Shown here: in pieces, positions 58,756 to 64,000 of the stretch
How the letters are laid out: the number at the start of each line of letters is the position of its first letter
Position numbering within the stretch: the first letter of the stretch is position 1
DNA from: Advenella kashmirensis WT001
GTDB lineage: Bacteria > Pseudomonadota > Gammaproteobacteria > Burkholderiales > Burkholderiaceae_B
Length of the DNA: 64,000 nt
Assembly (NCBI RefSeq): GCF_000219915.2
Contig: NC_017964.1
Span: 1,364,001 to 1,428,000 of the forward strand
Direction of reading: 5' to 3'
Translations under genes and position numbers: made by a program
Notes under the pieces: generated by a model
The model's database searches: none
What the model was told of the DNA's origin: nothing
The model's input: only the letters and a program-made list of their open reading frames with translations

Positions 58756-59736
58756 ATGAGTTTATTGAACATCCGTAACCTGTGCGTGCGATTTGGCACC
58801 AAGGACAAACCCTTTCTTGCTGTCGACGGCGTTGATTTGACTGTAGACCAGGGCGAGCTGCTGGGCATTGTGGGCGAGTCCGGTTCGGGCAAGTCGGTGT
58901 CCATGATGGCCATGATGGGTTTGCTGGACGGGCAGGGTACCGTGACTGCGGAGCAGATGCTGTTTGACGGGCAGGAATTGTCTGCATTGACTGCCAGGCA
59001 GAAGCGCAAGATTATCGGCAAGGATATTGCCATGATTTTCCAGGATCCGATGACCGCGTTAAACCCCAGCTATACCGTGGGCTTTCAGATTGAGGAAGTG
59101 CTCAAGGTGCATATCGGCCTGGATCGCAAGGCCCGTCGCCAGCGCGCCATTGAGCTGATGCGCGAAGTGGAAATTCCCGATCCTGAGCGCAGACTGTCGG
59201 CGTACCCCCATCAGTTGTCCGGCGGCATGAGTCAGCGTGTGGCCATTGCCATGGCGATTGCCTGCGAGCCGCGCCTATTGATTGCCGATGAGCCGACGAC
59301 TGCGCTGGATGTGACGATCCAGGCGCAAATCATGGACTTGCTGCTGCGTTTGCAAAAAGAACGCGGCATGGCTCTGCTCATGATTACGCACGACCTGGCT
59401 GTCGTCTCGGAAGTCGCGCAGCGTGTAGTGGTCATGTATGCAGGACAAGTTGCTGAAACCGGTGCAGTGCGGGACGTTTTTTTTGAGCCGGCGCACCCAT
59501 ATACGCAGGCGTTGATTGCCTCCATTCCCGAATCGTGCCGTGGTTCTCGGCGTTTATCCACACTGCCTGGTATGGTGCCGGGGCAATACGATCGTCCGTC
59601 GGGCTGTCTGCTCTCTCCGCGCTGTCCTATCGCCCAGGAGCGTTGTGTGCGTGAGCGTCCGGAACTGATCAGCTATGCCGACAGGGCAGTGCGCTGTCAT
59701 ACACCGCTGGTGCCCTTGCAGGAAATCAAGTCATGA
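58756..59736 (+). CDS. dppD: Dipeptide ABC transporter ATPase DppD
   Basis: A 326-residue ATPase. Walker [10 protein letters not shown]-loop [11 protein letters not shown], signature [14 protein letters not shown], Walker [16 protein letters not shown]-loop ITHDL. The C-terminal oligopeptide-transporter domain has the Cys motif [15 protein letters not shown] that in this family binds a 4Fe-4S cluster. Ribosome site AGGAGG before ATG; overlaps dppF by 4 nt. Intact. Confidence 0.95.
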   Translation: MSLLNIRNLCVRFGTKDKPFLAVDGVDLTVDQGELLGIVGESGSGKSVSMMAMMGLLDGQGTVTAEQMLFDGQELSALTARQKRKIIGKDIAMIFQDPMTALNPSYTVGFQIEEVLKVHIGLDRKARRQRAIELMREVEIPDPERRLSAYPHQLSGGMSQRVAIAMAIACEPRLLIADEPTTALDVTIQAQIMDLLLRLQKERGMALLMITHDLAVVSEVAQRVVVMYAGQVAETGAVRDVFFEPAHPYTQALIASIPESCRGSRRLSTLPGMVPGQYDRPSGCLLSPRCPIAQERCVRERPELISYADRAVRCHTPLVPLQEIKS

Positions 59737-60704
59737 ATGATATCGTATTGAAAACAGAAAACCTGACGCGCTATTATGATGTGTCGCAAGGGTTTATGAA
59801 GCCGCGTGCCACGCTCAAGGCGCTCAATGGCGTGTCGCTTTCATTGCAGCGGGGCAAAACCCTGGCGGTGGTGGGCGAATCCGGTTGCGGCAAATCGACG
59901 CTGGCGCGGCAGATCACCATGATCGAAGCCCCGACCTCCGGGACATTATGGCTCGACGGGGATCAGGTGGATGCCGGATCGTCGTCACAGATCAAGGCCT
60001 TGCGCAGCAAGGTGCAAATGGTGTTTCAGAATCCCTATGGTTCGCTGAACCCGCGCCGCAAGATTGGCGATCAGCTGGAAGAGCCGCTGATCATCAATAC
60101 CAGCCTGAAAAGCGCCGAGCGCAAGGAGCGCGTGCGTGACATGATGCAGCGCGTTGGCTTGCGCCCCGAGCACTATTATCGTTACCCGCATATGTTCTCT
60201 GGCGGTCAGCGCCAGCGTGTGGCTATTGCCCGCGCCATGATGCTGCGCCCCAGTATCGTCGTGGCCGATGAACCTACTTCGGCACTGGATGTATCCATCC
60301 AGGCACAGGTCCTCAATCTTTTCCTTGATTTGCAGGATCAATTGCATACGTCATATGTGTTCATTTCCCATAATCTGTCGGTGGTGGAGCATGTCGCTGA
60401 CGAGGTCATGGTGATGTATCTGGGGCGGGTTGCAGAAAGCGGGCCGAAACAGACTTTGTATGAAAAGCCATTGCATCCATACACGCAGGCGCTGCTGTCG
60501 GCAACACCTTCGATCTATCCGGAAAAACGGACCGTGAAGATCAAGATTGAAGGTGAATTGCCGTCGCCGTTGAATCCTCCTTCGGGATGCACGTTCCATA
60601 AGCGCTGCCCACATGCGGTGGCACAATGCAGTGATCAGGAGCCGGTATTGCGTGAAGTGGCGGGTCGGCAGGTTGCCTGTCATCTGGCCGAGCAGTTCGT
60701 GTAA
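59733..60704 (+). CDS. dppF: Dipeptide ABC transporter ATPase DppF
   Basis: A 323-residue ATPase pairing with DppD. Walker [13 protein letters not shown]-loop [16 protein letters not shown], signature [15 protein letters not shown], Walker [24 protein letters not shown], and the same C-terminal Cys motif ([15 protein letters not shown]). Starts in the dppD stop (ATGA). Last gene of the operon; no clear terminator in the 172 nt before the convergent folK end. Confidence 0.95.
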   Translation: MNDIVLKTENLTRYYDVSQGFMKPRATLKALNGVSLSLQRGKTLAVVGESGCGKSTLARQITMIEAPTSGTLWLDGDQVDAGSSSQIKALRSKVQMVFQNPYGSLNPRRKIGDQLEEPLIINTSLKSAERKERVRDMMQRVGLRPEHYYRYPHMFSGGQRQRVAIARAMMLRPSIVVADEPTSALDVSIQAQVLNLFLDLQDQLHTSYVFISHNLSVVEHVADEVMVMYLGRVAESGPKQTLYEKPLHPYTQALLSATPSIYPEKRTVKIKIEGELPSPLNPPSGCTFHKRCPHAVAQCSDQEPVLREVAGRQVACHLAEQFV

Positions 60705-60876
60705 GCCACTGTGGCGGCGTGCAAGCGGATGCGGTTGTGCGTATTAGGCCGCTGCAGTAAGGCCGCCCAGATGCTCGCTGAAAGCACGCGTGGTCGATCA
60801 GTTAAGTGGTTTTATGATTGTTGGAGTACACGATTACACCATTGCGCCAGCCCGGGATTGCGTTATCGTCTGTGCG

Positions 60877-61371
60877 TCAACTTGGCCGGTCCGTGTAACG
60901 GCGATACAGGGCTATCGGCTGTGCGTCGCATTCGGCCAGCCACTGGCTGATAGGCCGCCCATGCAGCGCCATGTCAGGCGCAATATCCAGCAACGGGCGC
61001 AGTACAAAAGCGCGCAGGTGCATGCGCGGGTGCGGCAAAATCAATTGCGTGGTGTCCTGCACCAGATCGTCATAGCAGAGGATGTCCAGGTCCAGCGTGC
61101 GCGGCGCATTGCGATAGGGGCGAGCCCTGCCATGGTTCAGTTCAATGGCCTGCAGCGCTTGCAGCAAGTCCGGTGCAGACAACTCGGTGGCCACCCGGGC
61201 CACGGCGTTGATGTAATCGGGGCCAGACGAGTCTATCGGGGCCGTTCGGTACAGGTCTGAAACCTGATGCAAAACACTACGGGGCAGGGCGGCGATATCG
61301 TCCAGGGCCCGATACAATGTGTCTTCGCTTTCGCCCAGGTTCGACCCCAGGCCAATATAGGCGGTGTGCAC
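60877..61371 (-). CDS. folK: 2-amino-4-hydroxy-6-hydroxymethyldihydropteridine pyrophosphokinase
   Basis: A folate-biosynthesis kinase of about 164 residues: HTAYIGLGSNLGESEDTLYRALDDI, SDLYRTAPIDSSGPDYINAVARVAT, and RTLDLDILCYDD, the catalytic LDxDIL motif. I place the start at GTG 61371, 4 nt after the pcnB stop, because family proteins begin at this point; upstream ATGs at 61452 or 61527 would overlap pcnB and add non-conserved residues. The pcnB-folK order is common in proteobacteria. Confidence 0.92.
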   Translation of the reverse strand: MHTAYIGLGSNLGESEDTLYRALDDIAALPRSVLHQVSDLYRTAPIDSSGPDYINAVARVATELSAPDLLQALQAIELNHGRARPYRNAPRTLDLDILCYDDLVQDTTQLILPHPRMHLRAFVLRPLLDIAPDMALHGRPISQWLAECDAQPIALYRRYTDRPS

Positions 61372-61375
61372 GGGG

Positions 61376-62785
61376 CTAAGAAGCCGCTGGGCGGCTTGAG
61401 CTTGTGTTGCCGGAAGCACTATCGCCGCCGGTGGGGTTGCCTTTGCTCGCATTGCTGCGCCGTTTGCGCCGCTTGCGTGGGGCGCTTGCCGGCCCGGCCG
61501 CCTGTTGTTCTGCAGTAAGCGCTTCAATCATTTGCGCACGATCTCCAGGATTGGCATCGGCCAGATCCATCCACCATTGCGCCAGCACGCTGTCAAATTC
61601 ATTGCAGGCAGCACGCAACTGCAGGAAATCACACGCAGCCCGAAAGCGCGGTTGCTCGGTCATGCGCCAGATCTGTTTGGGTATGCGGCGTTCAAAGCGG
61701 GGCTGCATAAACCAGATCTCCCGCATGTCTGCAGTGTGCCGACGCTGGATGGCCATTTTACTGATGTGGGTGTCGATCACCAGATCGGCCGCCTGGCTTA
61801 GCGCCGGTATCGGATGTTCCTTGCGCTCCAGGTTTTTCTTCCAGTTGATATCGACCAGTCGCCACAGCAGCGCAGCAAACAGAAAACTCGGGCTGACCGA
61901 TTTGCCGGCACGCACGCGATGGTCGGTGCGCTCCAGCGTTAGTTGTACGAATTGCTCACCGCCAGGTTGTCTGAGCACCTGATCGATCAGCGGCAGGACG
62001 TTTTCGTGCAGCCCTTCCTTGCGCAGTTGCTCCAGCGCGACAATCGCATTACCACAGGTCAGCAGCTTGAGCGTCTCATCAAACAGGCGCGAGTCCGGCA
62101 CGTTTTTTATCAGACCGGCCAGCTGGCGAATCGGGGCCTGTGTTGCCGGCTCAATCGTGCCATTCAGTTTGGAGGCAAAGCGCACGGCGCGCAACATGCG
62201 CACCGGATCTTCGCGAAAACGCTTTTCCGGGTCGCCGATCATGCGCACCAGATGATTTTTCAGATCGGCCACGCCGTTATGATAATCAATGACGGTTTCC
62301 TTGACCGGATCGTAATACAGGGCGTTGAGCGTGAAGTCGCGCCGGGCAGCATCCTCCTGCTGCGTACCGAACACATTGTCATTCAGAATACGACCATCGG
62401 CATCGGTGTGCTGGTCCCCTTGCGAAGGGGCGCGAAACGTCGACGTCTCGATGATTTCCTGGCCGAAGACGACGTGCACCAGCTGGAAACGCCTGCCAAT
62501 GATGCGGGCACGCCGGAACAGCGGGCGGATTTCTTCGGGTGTGGCGCTGGTGGCAACGTCAAAATCCTTGGGCTCGTAGCCCAGGACCAGGTCACGCACT
62601 GCACCGCCAACGATGAATGCATCGTAGCCCTTTTGCTGCAGTACTTCGCACACCTTGATGGCATTGCGCGAGACCAGGCGTCGGTCAATCTTGTGCTGCT
62701 CGTGGGAATAGACCCGGTGCTTATCTTTCAGGACGGGCGCGGCAAAAAGCCGGCTGACGAATGTGCGAATGGTATTTTTGATCAT
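61376..62785 (-). CDS. pcnB: Poly(A) polymerase I
   Basis: A 469-residue template-independent polymerase that adds 3' poly(A) tails and promotes RNA decay; its loss lowers ColE1-type plasmid copy number. Class II nucleotidyltransferase motifs are AFIVGGAVRDLVLGYEPKDFDVATSATPEEIR and FRRARIIGRRFQLVHV, with the neck RMLRAVRFASKL. The C-terminal tail is basic and low complexity (PRKRRKRRSNA), typical of PcnB versus CCA enzymes. The ATG start at 62785 has no strong site. Intact. Confidence 0.95.
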   Translation of the reverse strand: MIKNTIRTFVSRLFAAPVLKDKHRVYSHEQHKIDRRLVSRNAIKVCEVLQQKGYDAFIVGGAVRDLVLGYEPKDFDVATSATPEEIRPLFRRARIIGRRFQLVHVVFGQEIIETSTFRAPSQGDQHTDADGRILNDNVFGTQQEDAARRDFTLNALYYDPVKETVIDYHNGVADLKNHLVRMIGDPEKRFREDPVRMLRAVRFASKLNGTIEPATQAPIRQLAGLIKNVPDSRLFDETLKLLTCGNAIVALEQLRKEGLHENVLPLIDQVLRQPGGEQFVQLTLERTDHRVRAGKSVSPSFLFAALLWRLVDINWKKNLERKEHPIPALSQAADLVIDTHISKMAIQRRHTADMREIWFMQPRFERRIPKQIWRMTEQPRFRAACDFLQLRAACNEFDSVLAQWWMDLADANPGDRAQMIEALTAEQQAAGPASAPRKRRKRRSNASKGNPTGGDSASGNTSSSRPAAS

Positions 62786-62808
62786 GTGATTGTTTTTGTT
62801 GGTCCCTG

Positions 62809-63488
62809 TTATTGCAAAGGAAATAGATCCAGCACCGGCCAGCCATTTTTATTTGCCAGTTCGCGTAGCGGCGGTACCGGGTTGGTTGCAACCGGATGGG
62901 TTACCGCTTCAAGCAGCGGGATATCGTTCTGGGAGTCGCTGTAGAACCAGCTCTCAGTAAAGTGCTCAAGAGTCAGGCCCATGCTGCTTAGCCATTCATT
63001 GACGCGAATGACTTTGCCATCCTGATAACTGGGCGTACCCACAACCTTGCCGGTGTAGCGGCCGTTTTTGTATTCCGGCACCGTACCGATAACATGCGGA
63101 ATGCCAAAGGCCCGGGCAACCGGCGCGATGACAAATTCATTGGTGGCCGACACCAGGCAACACAGGTCGCCCTGTTCCAGATGTTTTGCCACCAGGCCAC
63201 CGCCTTGTCGCGCATGGCGGGCCTGACCACTTCATGCATGTACTGTTCGTGAAAACGCGCCAGTTCATAAGGTGTATGCAGGTTCAGAAAACTCAGCATG
63301 AATTCGACCGATTCTTCTATTTTCAGCGTACCCGCCGTGTATTTTTCCATGAGTTCATGGTTTTTTGCCTGCACCACCTTGGGATCGCCACCCCAGCCAT
63401 TGCGGGCCAGGAAATCTACCCAGTGTCGATCAGTATCGATTGGCAGCAGGGTATGGTCAAGGTCAAACAGGGCGAGTCGTTGCGTCAT
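62809..63488 (-). CDS. HAD-IB family (SerB-like) phosphatase (one frameshift)
   Basis: About 227 residues of the HAD superfamily subfamily IB (phosphoserine-phosphatase-like). Motif I RLALFDLDHTLLPIDTDRHWV is at the start; then LVSATNEFVIAPVARAFGIPHVIGT (motif II Ser) and FYSDSQNDIPLLEAVTHPVATNP (motif IV). The frames join if one A is added in the A run at about 63182-63186 (WWQKHLEQGDLCCLVS). Start 63488 (MTQRLALF). Such proteins in betaproteobacteria are often next to hda and pcnB; a role in serine or histidinol phosphate hydrolysis is possible but not shown. Confidence 0.85.
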
Positions 63489-63507
63489 AGTCAAATAGAT
63501 GTATTTT

Positions 63508-64000
63508 TCAGGAATGTCTGGATTGAAGGTAGGATTTTAACAAGGGAACGGTGATTGATCGCTTTTCAGCAAGCGAATAGCGATCAAGGGCGTCAAGCAG
63601 CGATGACAAGGCACTCATATCACGGGCGTAATAGTTGAACATCCAGTTGGTTACCTCGGCGCTAAGCGGGATGCCTTTGTCTGATGCACGCTGCAGCAGC
63701 GCGCTACGGCGTTCATCGTCGGTCAGGGTCTCAAGGCGATAAACCAGGTCCCAGGCAAGGCGCGTGCGCAGGTCTTCGCGTATGTCCAGCTGGCGGGGAG
63801 CACAGGGCCGCTGGCCAGAAGGGTAAAGGCTTCGGGTGTATGCTGGTGGGTTTTCCACTGGTTGAACAGGCCGAACAAAGCTGCCGCCTGTGCTTCGGAC
63901 AGGTTCTGTACGTCGTCCACTGCGATGATGCTGCCGGGCGCGACGGGTTCGCCCGGATCTGGCAGGATATCGGTTGCCGTATTCAGGTAGAGACCGTGCT
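63508..64000 (-). CDS. hda: DnaA regulatory inactivator Hda, 3' part (one frameshift; 5' end outside window)
   Basis: The AAA+ DnaA homologue that, with the clamp, stimulates ATP hydrolysis on DnaA after initiation (RIDA). Only the C-terminal ~165 codons are in the window. Seen: a Walker-B-like IIAVDDVQNLSEAQAAALFGLFN, LLASG..CAPRQLDIREDLRTRLAWDLVYRLETLTDDE, and the C-terminal helices NWMFNYYARDMSALSSLLDALDRYSL. One missing base near 63806 separates the frames. The gene runs off the right edge towards the N-terminus. Confidence 0.88.
   Translation of the reverse strand, partial: ARSLPEYGNRYPARSGRTRRARQHHRSGRRTEPVRSTGGSFVRPVQPVENPPAYTRSLYPSGQRPCAPRQLDIREDLRTRLAWDLVYRLETLTDDERRSALLQRASDKGIPLSAEVTNWMFNYYARDMSALSSLLDALDRYSLAEKRSITVPLLKSYLQSRHS

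Noticed and set aside
1..64000. tRNA, rRNA, CRISPR array, prophage or integron features
   Set aside because: None of the expected sequence patterns was seen on reading; absence was not tested with a covariance or repeat search.

Overview
This window looks like a chromosomal segment of a Gram-negative betaproteobacterium, most likely Alcaligenaceae (Bordetella/Advenella-like; an inference from gene content and order, not from a search). Supporting features are an outer-membrane LPS translocon gene (lptD) followed by surA and rsmA, the amgK-murU cell-wall-recycling pair divergent from lptD, a class I fumarase, minCDE, a glyQ-glyS-gmhB-plsC run, and a double-length UvrA of the kind seen in this order. 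No tRNA, rRNA, CRISPR array or transposase is visible.

Region 1 (1-8.2 kb) is the accessory part. It has the 3' end of a LysR regulator, a four-gene chaperone-usher fimbrial operon on the minus strand (pilin, chaperone, usher, tip adhesin) and a DUF4180 gene. Interspersed are three copies of a roughly 260-300 bp element. Each copy encodes, on the plus strand, a 25-residue hydrophobic peptide behind a near-perfect Shine-Dalgarno. On the minus strand each carries a TTGACA-N17-TAAATT promoter and a UUCG/UUUG-loop terminator that would make a ~160-nt RNA fully antisense to the peptide gene. This is the architecture of a type I toxin-antitoxin system resembling enterobacterial Ibs/Sib, and it is the most interesting thing in the window. 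Copies 1 and 2 flank the fimbrial operon as ~300-bp direct repeats.

Region 2 (8.2-30 kb) is mostly housekeeping: purU, a LhgO-like oxidoreductase, a flavin reductase, pdxH, a ChaC-type cyclotransferase, tcdA, a DUF2239 gene behind twin TACCCGGGTA palindromes, the giant uvrA with a perfect LexA box, pdxA, a GT2 glycosyltransferase, ettA, a small glycine-zipper lipoprotein, minCDE and glnS. Region 3 (30-45.5 kb) has a cytochrome bd-like pair whose subunit I appears to lack haem ligands, an OmpR/EnvZ-type two-component system, the cell-envelope cluster (murU-amgK | lptD-surA-rsmA), glycerate kinase-pyruvate kinase and gloA. Region 4 (45.7-64 kb) has ygjP-plsC-gmhB-glyS-glyQ, an enoyl-CoA hydratase, class I fumarase, a lipoprotein esterase, a complete dpp-type dipeptide ABC transporter operon (dppABCDF), folK-pcnB, a HAD-IB phosphatase and the start-truncated hda.

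At least twenty-five single-base frameshifts break otherwise conserved, partly essential genes (glnS, lptD, surA, uvrA, pyk, fumarase, ettA, hda and others). Almost all are restored by adding back one base in a short run of identical bases. The pattern points to homopolymer-undercall sequencing error rather than genome decay. Broken genes are therefore annotated at full extent with the shift position noted.
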